Shown here in pieces: positions 25,226 to 37,077 of a DNA stretch of 64,000 bases; the stretch's first letter is position 1; each line of letters starts with the position of its first letter. The stretch is from DASWJZ01 sp963805325 (GTDB lineage: Bacteria; Pseudomonadota; Alphaproteobacteria; Rhizobiales; Afifellaceae). The notes under the pieces were generated by a model. It was not told the origin of the DNA. It was given only the letters and a program-made list of their open reading frames with translations, and did not search any database. The DNA is taken from assembly GCA_963805325.1 (NCBI GenBank), contig CAWDTS010000001.1, positions 124,001 to 188,000 on the forward strand, in the 5' to 3' direction. The translations under genes and the position numbers were made by a program.

Positions 25226-26827
25226 GTGGCCTCCCCCTTCCACCCGGAATCCTGGGAAGGCATCGACGACGTCGTCATCGTCGGCGGTGGGCTCGCAGGA
25301 CTCTTCTGCGCGCTTAAGCTTTCGCCGCGGCCGGCGACCATCATCTCCGGCGCACCGATCGGCGAAGGCGCCTCCTCGGCCTGGGCGCAGGGCGGAATCG
25401 CAGCGGCGATCGGCACCGGCGACACCATCGAAAGCCATGTCGCCGACACGATCGCGGCCGGCGCCGGCCTCGTCGACGAGCGCGTCGCGCGCGCCATGGC
25501 GACGGAGGCTGCGGATCGCATCCACGATCTCCTCGGCTATGGAGTCGCCTTCGACCGCGAGCTCGACGGGGCGCTCAAGCTCTCGCGCGAGGCGGCGCAC
25601 TCGCAGCGCCGAATCGTGCGCGTACGCGGCGACATGGCGGGCGCGGCGATCATGTCGGCGCTCGTCGCCGCAGTCAGGCGCACGCCTTCGATCCGCGTGC
25701 TTGAAGGCTACGTCGCCGAGCAGCTGCGCGCCGAGGGCTACTACGTGACGGGGCTCGTTGCGCGGGACCGGCGTGGCGGGCTCTCCGACCGCATCCATCT
25801 TTCCACCCGCGCCGTGGTCCTCGCGTCAGGCGGCATCGGCCATCTCTACGCCGTCACCACCAATCCGCCGGAGGCGCGCGGCGAAGGCCTCGCGATGGCG
25901 GCGCGCGCGGGCGCGCTCGTCGCCGATCCGGAGTTCGTGCAGTTCCACCCGACGGCCGTCGACATTGGGCGCGATCCCGCGCCGCTCGCGACGGAAGCGC
26001 TGCGCGGCGACGGCGCGATCATCGTCGACAAGGCCGGACATCGCTTCATGCTCGACGTGCATCCCGACGGCGAGCTCGCCCCGCGCGACATCGTCGCGCG
26101 CGCCGTGCACGAGGCGAAGGTCTCCGGGCGCGGCGCATTCCTCGATTGCCGGGAAGCGATCGGCAAGGATTTTCCCGAACGCTTTCCGACCGTCTATGCC
26201 GCGTGCATGGACGCCGGTCTCGACCCGACGCGGCAGCCCATCCCGATCGCGCCCGCCGCGCACTACCACATGGGCGGCGTGCACGTTGACAGCGTCGGGC
26301 GCACGACCCTCGACGGCTTGTGGGCCTGCGGCGAGGTCACGTCGACCGGTGCGCACGGCGCCAACCGGCTCGCTTCCAACTCGCTGCTTGAAGCGGTCGT
26401 GTTCGCGGCGCGCGTCGCGGAGGACATCCACGGGCTTCTGCCCAGCCACAAGGTGACGCACTGGACCGGTTCTTCGGAGGGTGATGCCTTGACCCCGGCG
26501 GAAGAGGACGTGGAGGCGATCCAGAGACTGCGAGTCACGATGAGCCGGCACGTCGGCGTGGTGCGCGACCGCGCGGGGCTGAGCCAGGCGCTCGCCACCA
26601 TCGAGGAGCTTTCCGAGCACCGGCACAACCCGCAGGTCATGAATGCGCTCGTCGCTGCGAAGCTCGTCGCCGCAGGCGCATTCAACCGCGAGGAAAGCCG
26701 CGGCGGACACTTCCGCTCGGACTTCCCCGAACCGAACCCGGATCTTGCGAAGCGGACCTTCATGACGCTCGAACAGGCGGACCGGATCGCCGAGCAGGCG
26801 ACGACGCCGCTCGACTTGGCGTCATGA
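25226..26827 (+). CDS. nadB: L-aspartate oxidase
   Basis: A 533-aa FAD enzyme that oxidises L-aspartate to iminoaspartate for NadA. The N-terminal dinucleotide fold is VVIVGGGLAGLFCALKL, with the flavin loop GEGASSAWAQGGIAAAIG. Active-site blocks include RGDGAIIVDKAG, PAAHYHMGGVHVD, STGAHGANRLASNSLLE and a C-terminal helical domain. The GTG start lies one base after the nadA stop, with the nadA end supplying GAAGAGCTGAG upstream. It overlaps nadC by 4 bp (ATGA). Confidence 0.95.
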   Translation: MASPFHPESWEGIDDVVIVGGGLAGLFCALKLSPRPATIISGAPIGEGASSAWAQGGIAAAIGTGDTIESHVADTIAAGAGLVDERVARAMATEAADRIHDLLGYGVAFDRELDGALKLSREAAHSQRRIVRVRGDMAGAAIMSALVAAVRRTPSIRVLEGYVAEQLRAEGYYVTGLVARDRRGGLSDRIHLSTRAVVLASGGIGHLYAVTTNPPEARGEGLAMAARAGALVADPEFVQFHPTAVDIGRDPAPLATEALRGDGAIIVDKAGHRFMLDVHPDGELAPRDIVARAVHEAKVSGRGAFLDCREAIGKDFPERFPTVYAACMDAGLDPTRQPIPIAPAAHYHMGGVHVDSVGRTTLDGLWACGEVTSTGAHGANRLASNSLLEAVVFAARVAEDIHGLLPSHKVTHWTGSSEGDALTPAEEDVEAIQRLRVTMSRHVGVVRDRAGLSQALATIEELSEHRHNPQVMNALVAAKLVAAGAFNREESRGGHFRSDFPEPNPDLAKRTFMTLEQADRIAEQATTPLDLAS

Positions 26828-27687
26828 ACGCAGCGCTTCCCGTGCTCCCGCCTCCGCTGGTGGCAGAGGCGGTAAGCCGCGCGCTCGCCGAGGATCTCGG
26901 ACGCGCCGGCGACATAACGTCGGCCGCGACAATTCCCGAAAGCGCCACTGCGTCCGCGGTCATGGCGGCGCGCGAGGCGGGCGTGATCGCCGGCCTCGCC
27001 CTCGCGAAAGAGGCGTTTCGCCAGATGGATGCTTCCATCGCGTTCGAGCCAACCGTCGCGGACGGCGCGAGTGTCAAGCGCGGCGTGGTCGTCGCGCGGA
27101 TCGGCGGAAACGCGCGCGCGATCCTCTCGGCGGAGCGCGTTGCGCTCAACTATCTCTGCCACCTCTCCGGCATTGCAACTTTGACGCGGCGCTACGCCGA
27201 CGCCGTCGCACACACGAAGGCGCGCATCACCTGCACGCGCAAGACCATCCCCGGCCTTCGCGCCTTCGAGAAATATGCGGTGCGCTGCGGCGGCGGCTCC
27301 AACCACCGCTTCGGCCTCGACGACGCCATCCTGATCAAGGACAACCACATCGCCGTGGCCAGCGGGGTTGCTGAGGCGATCCGTCGCGCCCAGGCGTTTT
27401 GCGGCCATCTCGTGAAGATCGAGGTGGAGGTCGACACGCTCGATCAGCTGCGCGAGGCGCTTGCAGCCGGCGCCGATGTCATCCTCCTCGACAACATGCC
27501 GCCGGCGACGCTCAGCGAAGCGGTCGCCATCACGGCGGGAAATGCGGTGCTTGAGGCCTCTGGCGGCATCACGCTCGAGACCGTCGCCGCCGTCGCCGAG
27601 AGCGGGGTCGACTTCATCTCTTCGGGCGCGCTCACCCATTCCGCCCATGCGCTCGATCTCGGGCTGGACATCGATATTCGCGTCTAA
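26824..27687 (+). CDS. nadC: Nicotinate-nucleotide pyrophosphorylase (carboxylating)
   Basis: A 287-aa quinolinate phosphoribosyltransferase making nicotinate mononucleotide. Typical blocks are EDLGRAGDITSAATIP, LNYLCHLSGIATLTRRY, CTRKTIPGLRAFEKYAV, GGGSNHRFGLDDAILIKD and LEASGGITLETV near the C-terminus. It completes the de novo aspartate-to-NaMN pathway encoded by nadABC. Confidence 0.96.
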   Translation: MNAALPVLPPPLVAEAVSRALAEDLGRAGDITSAATIPESATASAVMAAREAGVIAGLALAKEAFRQMDASIAFEPTVADGASVKRGVVVARIGGNARAILSAERVALNYLCHLSGIATLTRRYADAVAHTKARITCTRKTIPGLRAFEKYAVRCGGGSNHRFGLDDAILIKDNHIAVASGVAEAIRRAQAFCGHLVKIEVEVDTLDQLREALAAGADVILLDNMPPATLSEAVAITAGNAVLEASGGITLETVAAVAESGVDFISSGALTHSAHALDLGLDIDIRV

Positions 27688-27806
27688 AACCCGGAGAAAC
27701 GGTGGAAGGGTCGTCAGTCCTGGAACTGCGAGGCCGGTTGGCGATTGTGCGCTGCGGCAGATCAAGCTAGCAGCGTTCATGCATCACAACGCGTGAGGGG
27801 CGTCGG

Positions 27807-30479
<2,673 letters not shown>

Positions 30480-30705
30480 ACGCCCCGATAAGGTTACCCG
30501 GGCGTTGACGCTCGACGGCCGCATTATCGCCCGATTAACACTAGAAAACTCTTACGTCCGCGCTCGGCGGGCGGGTTTTCCGGGGGGGAACACAGCGGTT
30601 AACCGCACGTCAACCTCAACTTGCTTTTAATGGGACCGTGAAAAGGCAGCGTTCGCCTGTTGCAGCTGCGCAACAGGGGTCGCGGGTCGGAAGGGTATTA
30701 GCGCT

Positions 30706-31806
30706 GTGTATCAAGCGACGTCACGCGTAAGCGTCCTGAAATTCGCCGCCGCCACCAGCATCTCAATCGCAGCGATCGCTACCGCGCTGCCGGGAGTCAT
30801 CAGTAATATCACGGACTTGGCCTCTGCCGCCGTTCATCCCGCGAGCGAGCCCTTGTCTTTCGCCGAAAGCCGCGGAACCTTCACGCTAGATCCGGTTGCA
30901 TCGAATCGTCCACGCAACCAGACAAACGTCGCGGCGCTGTCGCCCGTTGACATGCAGGCGCTGACCGCGCCGCACGATCCGGCGCTTCAGCCGCTCCGCT
31001 TCATGGTCCGCTCAACCAGGCAGATCGCTCTCGACATCACCTATTCCACCTTCGCACATCCGCATCGCGCGGCGGTTCGCACCGCGCTCGCGCGTATGCC
31101 GCACTCAAAGCCGGGCGAGGTCTTCTCGATCGGCCCCGACGGCGCGGTCGAGGCGAACTCGTCCGTGCTCGCCTATGCGGCGCCGACGCCCGACATCGAA
31201 GCGCCCTTCTCGGCGGTGATGGGCGGGCCGCGCGTCGCTGCAGTTCCCGACGACACGGACAGCGACGGCCTGCGCCGCCCGCGTCCGCGCCCCGATCCGA
31301 ACATCGTGCTCGGCTGGCTCGACGGGCGCGCGCTCGGACAGTTCGCGCCGGGCCAGCACGACTGGGTGCAGAACCCGCTGCCGGAGAGCGTGTTCAACGA
31401 CAAACAGCAGCATTGTCTCGCCGAAGGCGTCTACTTCGAGGCGCGCGGCGAGTCGGCGGAAGGCCAAGCCGCGGTCGCGCAGGTGATCCTGAACCGCGTG
31501 CGCAATCCCGCTTATCCGGACACGATCTGCGGCGTCGTCTTCCAGAATCAGAAGATGCGCAACCACTGCCAATTCTCCTTCGCCTGCGACGGCCGCCCGG
31601 AGCGCATCTCCGAACAGGCCGCCTGGAAGGCCGCGCAACAGGTGGCGCTCGACGTCACCAGCGGAAAAACATGGATCGACGAGGTCGGCGATTCGACCCA
31701 CTACCACGCCGGCTACGTGAACCCGCGCTGGGGCCACCGGATGATCCAGAAGGATCGCCTCGGCGAGCACATCTTCTACCGCACCAGGAACGGCGGCTGG
31801 TCCTGA
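30706..31806 (+). CDS. Cell wall hydrolase, SleB-like (Hydrolase_2)
   Basis: A 366-aa exported protein with a GTG start. A hydrophobic N-terminal segment (about 10-30) is a signal peptide or anchor, and a long linker follows. The C-terminal domain begins QHCLAEGVYFEARGES and contains AVAQVILNRVRNPAYPDTIC, MRNHCQFSFACDG and THYHAGYVNPRWG. This is the SleB-type lytic transglycosylase/hydrolase domain; the Glu in YFEARGE is the expected catalytic acid. Non-sporulating alphaproteobacteria use such enzymes in wall turnover. A strong terminator follows. Confidence 0.88.
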   Translation: MYQATSRVSVLKFAAATSISIAAIATALPGVISNITDLASAAVHPASEPLSFAESRGTFTLDPVASNRPRNQTNVAALSPVDMQALTAPHDPALQPLRFMVRSTRQIALDITYSTFAHPHRAAVRTALARMPHSKPGEVFSIGPDGAVEANSSVLAYAAPTPDIEAPFSAVMGGPRVAAVPDDTDSDGLRRPRPRPDPNIVLGWLDGRALGQFAPGQHDWVQNPLPESVFNDKQQHCLAEGVYFEARGESAEGQAAVAQVILNRVRNPAYPDTICGVVFQNQKMRNHCQFSFACDGRPERISEQAAWKAAQQVALDVTSGKTWIDEVGDSTHYHAGYVNPRWGHRMIQKDRLGEHIFYRTRNGGWS

Positions 31807-31830
31807 TTTCTCCGTCCTGCTCCTGACGGA

Positions 31831-31864
31831 ACGAAAGCGCGCCTTCGGGCGCGCTTTCGTTTTC
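31831..31864 (+). terminator. Rho-independent terminator
   Basis: ACGAAAGCGCGCC (31831-31843) pairs perfectly with GGCGCGCTTTCGT (31848-31860) across a TTCG tetraloop and runs into TTTTC. It lies 24 bp after the SleB-like stop. A second, GC-rich palindrome (CCCTCC...GGGAGGG, about 31865-31885) follows and could end the opposing glyS transcript. Confidence 0.85.
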
Positions 31865-31891
31865 CCCTCCCTCCTTGCGGGGGAGGGCGCG

Positions 31892-34183
31892 CTAGCCCTC
31901 GATCCGGGAGAAATCCGCGACGGTGAGCGTGGCGCGGCGGAGCATGTTCAGGAGTTTCAGGCGATTGGCGCGAAGCGCTGGGTCGTCGGCATTCACCGTG
32001 ACCTTCTCGAAGAACGCATCGACGGCGGGGCGGAGCTCGGCGAGCGCGCGCATCGCGGCTTCGAACTCCTCGCGCTCGACATGCATGCGCGCGTGCAACT
32101 CGGCCGCCTGCATGACGTGGAAGAGCGCCTTCTCCTCCGGCTCGCCCTTCGCCTCGATCAAGTGATGGTCGGGCGCCTCGTCGAAAGCGCCCTCGCCGTC
32201 CTTTTTCTCCTCGGCGCGGAGGATGTTGGCGGCGCGGCGATAGCCGACAAGAAGGTTCGCGCCATCGTCGGTGTCGAGGAATTTCCCGAGCGCCTCGACG
32301 CGGCGGACGATCATCAGGAGATCGTCCTGACCGGGAAGCGCGAAGACCGCGTCGATCAGATCGTGCCGCGCACCGGTCTCGCGCAGATGGACTTTGAGGC
32401 GATCGGCGAAGAAGGCGAGCAAATCGGCGGTGAGCGCGTCTTTCTTCGCGGCCGCCGTAATGCCGGTTCCCCGCGCAGCGTGTTGACGCCAACAAAAGGC
32501 GATGATCTCGGCAAGCGGTAGACCGAGGTTGTTTGAGAGAATTCCGCGCACAACTCCGAGCGCGGCTCTTCGAAGTGCGAATGGATCCTTCGAGCCTGTC
32601 GGCTTCTCCTCCTCAAACCAAAAGCCGACCAAAGTATCGAGCTTATCGGCAAGCGCGACGGCGATCGACACGGGCTCGCCCGGAACGGAATCGGTCGGGC
32701 CCTGCGGCTTGTAGTGATCGCGAACGGCGTCCGCGACCGCGGGCTTCTCTTTCCATTCGAGCGCGTAGTAGCGGCCGATGACCCCCTGTAGCTCGGGGAA
32801 TTCTCCGACCATCGCGGTCGTGAGGTCGGCCTTGGCGAGTCTTGCGGCGCGTTCCGCGTCTTTCGGGTCGGCGCCGACGAGCGGCGCCAATTCGCTCGCC
32901 AATCGCGCGATGCGCTCCACGCGCTCCGCCTGCGAGCCGAGCTTCTCGTGGAAGGTGATGGCCTTAAGCTTCTCGCCGTGCTCCTCGAGCGGCACCTTCC
33001 GATCCTGATCCCAGAAGAAGCGCGCATCGGAAAGCCGCGCCGCGATCACCCGCTCGTTGCCGGCGACGATCGCCTTGCCGCCGTCCGACGCCTCAATGTT
33101 GGCAACAAGGATGAAGCGATTGGTGAGGCGACCATTGGAACTCCCCTCGTCCTTCGAGGCTCGCTCCGCTCGCGCCTCAGGATGAGGGGAGTGTGGAGCG
33201 CGCCCTACACCCTCACCCTGAGGTGCCGCCAGAGGCGGCCTCGAAGGGTCGAGGGCTCCAGCAGCACGTAGCACGAAGCATTTCTGGTTCTGGCGGATCG
33301 TGAGGCGGATCACCTCGTCGGGGATGTCTAGAAAATCCTCGTCGAAGGAGCCCATCAGCACGACCGGCCATTCGACGATGCCGGCGACCTCGTCGAGCAG
33401 GCCGGGATCCTCCACGACGTCGAGTCCTTGCGCGAAGGCGAGGTGCTTCGCTTCCGCCTCGACGATGGCTCTGCGGCGCTCGGGATCGAGCACCACTTTG
33501 GCGGCGGTCAGCGCCGGCTCGTAATCGTCGAAGCGGCGTACCTTGATCGGCGCGCTCCTGGTCATGAAGCGATGGCCGTAGGTGACGTTGCCGCTGGTGA
33601 TCCCGCCGATGGAGAAATCGACGACGATCGGCTCCTCCGTCTCCGGCCCGAAGGTGCAGAGGATCGAGCGGAGCGGGCGCACCCATCTGAGGCTCGACGT
33701 GCCCTCCGCATCGGGCCCGGCGAAGGGCGAATCGGCCGGCGCGGAGCGCGCCCCCCAGCGCATCGACTTCGGCCAGGGGAAGGCGCGAATCGCCGCCGGC
33801 ACCAGGTCCGCCACGATCTCCTCAGCAGCGCGGCCGGGCCGCACCACAACCGCCACGTAGAAATCGCCCTTCTTCGGGTCCTTCTCGATTTTCGCCTCGC
33901 CGATCGAGGCGAGCCCGGCGCCGCGCAGGAAGCCCTCGACGGCCTTTTCCGGCGCGCCGACGCGCGGGCCTTTGCGCTCCTCGCGCAAGTCAGGCGAGCG
34001 GGCCGTCACGCCATGCACGGTCAGCGCGAGCCGCCGCGGCGTCGCGAAGGCCTTGGCGCCCTCGTAGGTGAGCCCGGCCTCCACCAGCCCATCCGTCACC
34101 AGGCGGCGCAGATCCTCCGCCGCCTGCCGCTGCATGCGCGCCGGAATTTCCTCGGAGAAAAGCTCAAGCAGAAGATCGGGCAT
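31892..34183 (-). CDS. glyS: Glycyl-tRNA synthetase beta subunit
   Basis: A 763-aa protein. The N-terminal LLLELFSEEIPARMQ, the TPRRLALTVHG block, QNQKCFVL, DARFFWDQD, FHEKLGS and LRRAALGVVRGI identify GlyS, the tRNA-recognition partner of the GlyQ catalytic subunit. It is about 45 residues longer than expected at residues ~304-349, where two palindromic repeats are translated in frame between CFVLRAA and NGRLTNRFILV. The C-terminal anticodon-binding helices are intact. The ATG at 34183 has AGAGG at the right spacing. glyQ, usually adjacent, is not in this window. Confidence 0.95.
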   Translation of the reverse strand: MPDLLLELFSEEIPARMQRQAAEDLRRLVTDGLVEAGLTYEGAKAFATPRRLALTVHGVTARSPDLREERKGPRVGAPEKAVEGFLRGAGLASIGEAKIEKDPKKGDFYVAVVVRPGRAAEEIVADLVPAAIRAFPWPKSMRWGARSAPADSPFAGPDAEGTSSLRWVRPLRSILCTFGPETEEPIVVDFSIGGITSGNVTYGHRFMTRSAPIKVRRFDDYEPALTAAKVVLDPERRRAIVEAEAKHLAFAQGLDVVEDPGLLDEVAGIVEWPVVLMGSFDEDFLDIPDEVIRLTIRQNQKCFVLRAAGALDPSRPPLAAPQGEGVGRAPHSPHPEARAERASKDEGSSNGRLTNRFILVANIEASDGGKAIVAGNERVIAARLSDARFFWDQDRKVPLEEHGEKLKAITFHEKLGSQAERVERIARLASELAPLVGADPKDAERAARLAKADLTTAMVGEFPELQGVIGRYYALEWKEKPAVADAVRDHYKPQGPTDSVPGEPVSIAVALADKLDTLVGFWFEEEKPTGSKDPFALRRAALGVVRGILSNNLGLPLAEIIAFCWRQHAARGTGITAAAKKDALTADLLAFFADRLKVHLRETGARHDLIDAVFALPGQDDLLMIVRRVEALGKFLDTDDGANLLVGYRRAANILRAEEKKDGEGAFDEAPDHHLIEAKGEPEEKALFHVMQAAELHARMHVEREEFEAAMRALAELRPAVDAFFEKVTVNADDPALRANRLKLLNMLRRATLTVADFSRIEG
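33141..33191. repeat. Palindromic repeat A inside glyS
   Basis: CTCCCCTCGTCC... pairs with ...GGATGAGGGGAG around a TCGCTCCGCTCGC loop, giving an imperfect stem of about 18 bp. It resembles the dispersed CCTCGTCCTTCGAG/CTCAGGATGAGG palindromes common in Hyphomicrobiales genomes. It is read in frame on the glyS strand as PHPEARAERASKDEG. Confidence 0.8.
33210..33255. repeat. Palindromic repeat B inside glyS
   Basis: CCCTCACCCTGAGGTGCCGCC pairs imperfectly with GGCGGCCTCGAAGGGTCGAGGG. It is the same family as repeat A, 18 bp away, so a pair or compound element was inserted. It is read on the glyS strand as LDPSRPPLAAPQGEG. Confidence 0.8.
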
Positions 34184-34618
34184 CGGAACCTCTTGGGGCC
34201 GATGCCTTATCAAAGCCCCGCACGGTCTGTCACCGAAACTTGGGCAGCGGCCCGCAGTTTGCCTGCCAGGGCGGCGGCGCACACGTTCACGCGAGCATTT
34301 CCTGTGGCCGCAAGCGCATCGGTTGTGGCCAGGGGCGCCGCGACAGGGCTCGAAATTGGGATCGAATCAAAGCCGTGCAACGATGACGTGCGAGCACCAT
34401 TCCGCTCGCCATAAACGGCAACCGTCGCCCGGCTCAAAACGGGCCGCGCGACCCTCCAGAAACCCCTCCAGGCCGCCGTTTCTGGCTGCTTCGCCGGCTA
34501 TTCCGCGGGGCCTTCTGAATCCAAGAGTGCAGAAAGTGCGCCGCGCATTTTGCGTTCTCATGGAAAATATTCCCAGATGTTCTTGCAACGTTCATGGCCT
34601 TAAAGTAATTATCATCGC
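34184..34618. other. Long intergenic region between glyS and radical SAM gene
   Basis: A 435-bp gap between divergent genes, too short for glyQ. I see no RNA gene fold. A 75-codon leftward frame (34210-34437) has no recognisable features. The last ~60 bases are AT-rich, with TTGCAA (34583-34588) 17 bases before TAATTA (34606-34611). This could be a promoter, but it would place the transcript start at the annotated downstream ATG. Confidence 0.5.
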
Positions 34619-35800
34619 ATGTTGAATCGCACCGAGCCGCGCTCCAATATCGAGTCACGTGGTCTCCCCGACCCCGTCCCAAAGGCCGGCGTCCGCTTCC
34701 GCGGGCGTCGGCCGGCGGGGCCGTCCGAATCAGATGTCCTCGCCGAACGAAGACGGGGCCGGGGCTCTCAGACCAACGTCTCCGGCCGCTACGAATCAAA
34801 GACCGTCGAAGCCTTCGACGACGATTGGGGCACGCTCGAAGAGCTGCCCGCTCTCAAGACCGAAGTGCAGATCGAACGCGCGCGCAAGATCATCACGCGC
34901 AATCAGTCGCCGGACATCTCGTTCGATCGTTCGATCAATCCGTATCGCGGCTGCGAGCATGGCTGCGCCTACTGCTTCGCGCGCCCGACGCACGCCAACA
35001 TGGGGCTGTCGCCGGGGCTCGATTTCGAGACGAAGCTTTTCGTGAAGCCCGACGCGGCGCAGCTCCTTGAGAAGGAGCTCGCGGCGCCAGGCTACGAGCC
35101 GCGCACAATCGCTATCGGCACCAACACCGATCCCTATCAGCCGATCGAGCGCGAGTGGCGCGTGATGCGGCAGATCCTCGAAGTGCTGTCGAAAGCGAAT
35201 CATCCCGTCGGCATCGTCACGAAGTCGGCGCTCGTGGCGCGCGACATCGACATCCTCGCGCCGATGGCGGAGCGCGGGCTCGCCAAGGTGGCGCTGTCCC
35301 TGACCACGCTCGACCGCAAGCTCGCGCGCGCCATGGAGCCGCGCGCGGCAACGCCGCCGAAGCGTCTTGAGACGATAGCGAAGCTCGCCGCCGCCGGCAT
35401 TCCTGTGACGGTGATGACGGCGCCGATCGTGCCGGCGTTGAACGATATGGAGCTTGAGCGGCTGCTCGAAGCGGGTCGCGAAGCCGGCGCGCGCGAAGCG
35501 GGCTACGTGCTCTTGCGCTTGCCGCTCGAGGTCGCGCCGGTCTTCCGCGAATGGCTGATCGCCAATTACCCGGACCGCTACAATCACGTCATGTCCGTGA
35601 TGCAGCAGATGCGCGGCGGCAAGGACTACGAATCCGAATGGGGCGTCCGCCAGCGCGGGCGCGGCCCTTATGCCTGGATGATCGGGCGCCGCTTCGAGAC
35701 GGCGACCAAGCGGCTTGGCCTGAATGTCGAGCGCAGGAAGCTGCGGACCGATCTTTTCACGCCGCCGGTGCCTCTCGGTGGACAACTGAAGCTCATCTGA
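34619..35800 (+). CDS. PA0069 family radical SAM protein (SplB-like)
   Basis: A 393-aa radical SAM enzyme. The cluster motif CX3CX2C is in YRGCEHGCAYCFARPTHA, with GTNTDPYQP, VTKSALVARDID and TAPIVPALND downstream. The family is related to spore photoproduct lyase-like proteins, but its reaction is unknown. The conserved part starts around RGRGSQTNVSGRYES (about residue 46), so the first 45 residues from ATG 34619 are less certain. rnhB follows 50 bp later on the same strand. Confidence 0.87.
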   Translation: MLNRTEPRSNIESRGLPDPVPKAGVRFRGRRPAGPSESDVLAERRRGRGSQTNVSGRYESKTVEAFDDDWGTLEELPALKTEVQIERARKIITRNQSPDISFDRSINPYRGCEHGCAYCFARPTHANMGLSPGLDFETKLFVKPDAAQLLEKELAAPGYEPRTIAIGTNTDPYQPIEREWRVMRQILEVLSKANHPVGIVTKSALVARDIDILAPMAERGLAKVALSLTTLDRKLARAMEPRAATPPKRLETIAKLAAAGIPVTVMTAPIVPALNDMELERLLEAGREAGAREAGYVLLRLPLEVAPVFREWLIANYPDRYNHVMSVMQQMRGGKDYESEWGVRQRGRGPYAWMIGRRFETATKRLGLNVERRKLRTDLFTPPVPLGGQLKLI

Positions 35801-35850
35801 GCAGCGCGATTGCGCCTTTTGGCCTGCCGGCCTATCGGGGGCCATGGCAC

Positions 35851-36564
35851 TTGCCGAATTCGTGGACGGAAAGGTTCGGGCTCCTGCCGTCCGGGCGAAC
35901 TTTCCGTGCGGAGCGGAAGCTCTTTCGCGAGGGTTTCCTGCGCGTCGCCGGCGTCGACGAAGCCGGGCGTGGACCGCTCGCCGGGCCGGTCGTCGCGGCG
36001 GCCGTCGTGCTCGATCCGAAGAAGCTCCCGAAGGGCATTGCCGATTCCAAGGTGCTGACGGCCGAGCGGCGCGAAGAGCTCTTCGCCGCACTGTGCAAGC
36101 ACGCGGAGATCTCCGTCGCCTTCGGCTCGGTGGCCGAGATCGACCGCGTCAACATCCTGCAGGCGACGCTGCTTGCGATGCGGCGCGCGGTGCGGAGCCT
36201 CTCGGTTCCGGTCGATGCCGTTCTGATCGACGGCAACATGGTGCCGCAGGAGATGCCGTGCGAGGCGCGGCCGATCATCGACGGCGACGCAACATGTCTT
36301 TCGATCGCCGCCGCCTCGATCGTCGCGAAGGTCATGCGCGACCGGCTGATGGCGCGCTGCGACGGCGCCTTCGAGGGCTACGGTCTCGCCGCGCACAAGG
36401 GCTATTCGACCAAGGCGCACCAGACGGCGCTTGCCGCGCTCGGCCCGTGCCGTTTGCACCGGCGCAGCTTCTGGCGCATCGCGGCGTTCTATGAGCCCAC
36501 GCAGGGCGACTTGTCAGAAGCGTGGGACGACGACCTGCCGGGCCAGGCTTCAGGACCGCGGTGA
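35851..36564 (+). CDS. rnhB: Ribonuclease HII
   Basis: A 237-aa enzyme removing ribonucleotides from RNA-DNA hybrids. VAGVDEAGRGPLAGPVVAAA carries the first catalytic DE pair, DSKVLTAERRE and LIDGN the following acids, and IDGDATCLSIAAASIVAKV plus AHKGYSTKAHQTAL complete the fold. No ATG lies upstream of the conserved core in frame. The TTG at 35851 is the best initiator, though the N-terminus is uncertain. Confidence 0.92.
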   Translation: MPNSWTERFGLLPSGRTFRAERKLFREGFLRVAGVDEAGRGPLAGPVVAAAVVLDPKKLPKGIADSKVLTAERREELFAALCKHAEISVAFGSVAEIDRVNILQATLLAMRRAVRSLSVPVDAVLIDGNMVPQEMPCEARPIIDGDATCLSIAAASIVAKVMRDRLMARCDGAFEGYGLAAHKGYSTKAHQTALAALGPCRLHRRSFWRIAAFYEPTQGDLSEAWDDDLPGQASGPR

Positions 36565-36585
36565 CGACCGCTACAAGGTGGCAGC

Positions 36586-37077
36586 CTAGTTCAGGCTTTT
36601 CCTGACCGTCTCGATCGAGCGCTCGATCAGTTCCTCGCCGGTCTTGCCCTTGGCTTCCTCGGAGAGGATGCGCCCGGCGGCGGCGGTGGCAACGTCGATG
36701 GCGCGGCTGCGGACGTCGGCGATCGCTTGGCTCTCGGCCTGGGCGATGCGCGCCTCCACCGCCTTGGTGCGGCGCACGACGTAATCCTCGATACGGGCGC
36801 GCGATTCTGAGGCGAGCGCCGCCGCCTCGCGCTTCGCCTGCTCAATGATCGCCTGCGCTTCGCCCTCGGCCTCGCCGCGCTTCTTCTGATATTCCTTCAG
36901 AAGCGCCGCGGCCTCCTCGCGAAGGCGACGCGCCTCGTCGAGCTCGGAGCGGATCTTGGCGGCGCGGTCATCGAGCGCCTTGGTCAGCATCCTGGGCACC
37001 TTCAGGTAGACCATGACACCGAGGATGACGAGCAGCCCGAGGAAGACCCAGAGCGTGGCCCATTGCGTGGCGTTCAT
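36586..37077 (-). CDS. atpF: ATP synthase F0 subunit b
   Basis: A 163-aa protein. One N-terminal membrane helix (TLWVFLGLLVILGVMVYL, about residues 9-27) precedes a long charged coiled coil that forms the peripheral stalk. The ATG overlaps the b' stop by 4 bp. It is the last gene of the F0 operon and converges with rnhB, 21 bp apart. The F1 genes are not in this window, as is usual for alphaproteobacteria. Confidence 0.93.
   Translation of the reverse strand: MNATQWATLWVFLGLLVILGVMVYLKVPRMLTKALDDRAAKIRSELDEARRLREEAAALLKEYQKKRGEAEGEAQAIIEQAKREAAALASESRARIEDYVVRRTKAVEARIAQAESQAIADVRSRAIDVATAAAGRILSEEAKGKTGEELIERSIETVRKSLN

Noticed and set aside
22609..25521. A 970-codon minus-strand frame over the MFS gene and nadA
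   Set aside because: It is antisense to nadA and out of frame with the MFS carrier; no recognisable domain is present.
30599..30613. CtrA-like box TTAA-N7-TCAA before the SleB-like gene
   Set aside because: It has one mismatch in the second half-site and is a single copy; such matches are expected by chance in a 225-bp gap.
34210..34437. A 75-codon leftward frame between glyS and the radical SAM gene
   Set aside because: No Shine-Dalgarno, domain or conserved pattern; the Ala/Ser/Arg composition resembles random GC-rich sequence.
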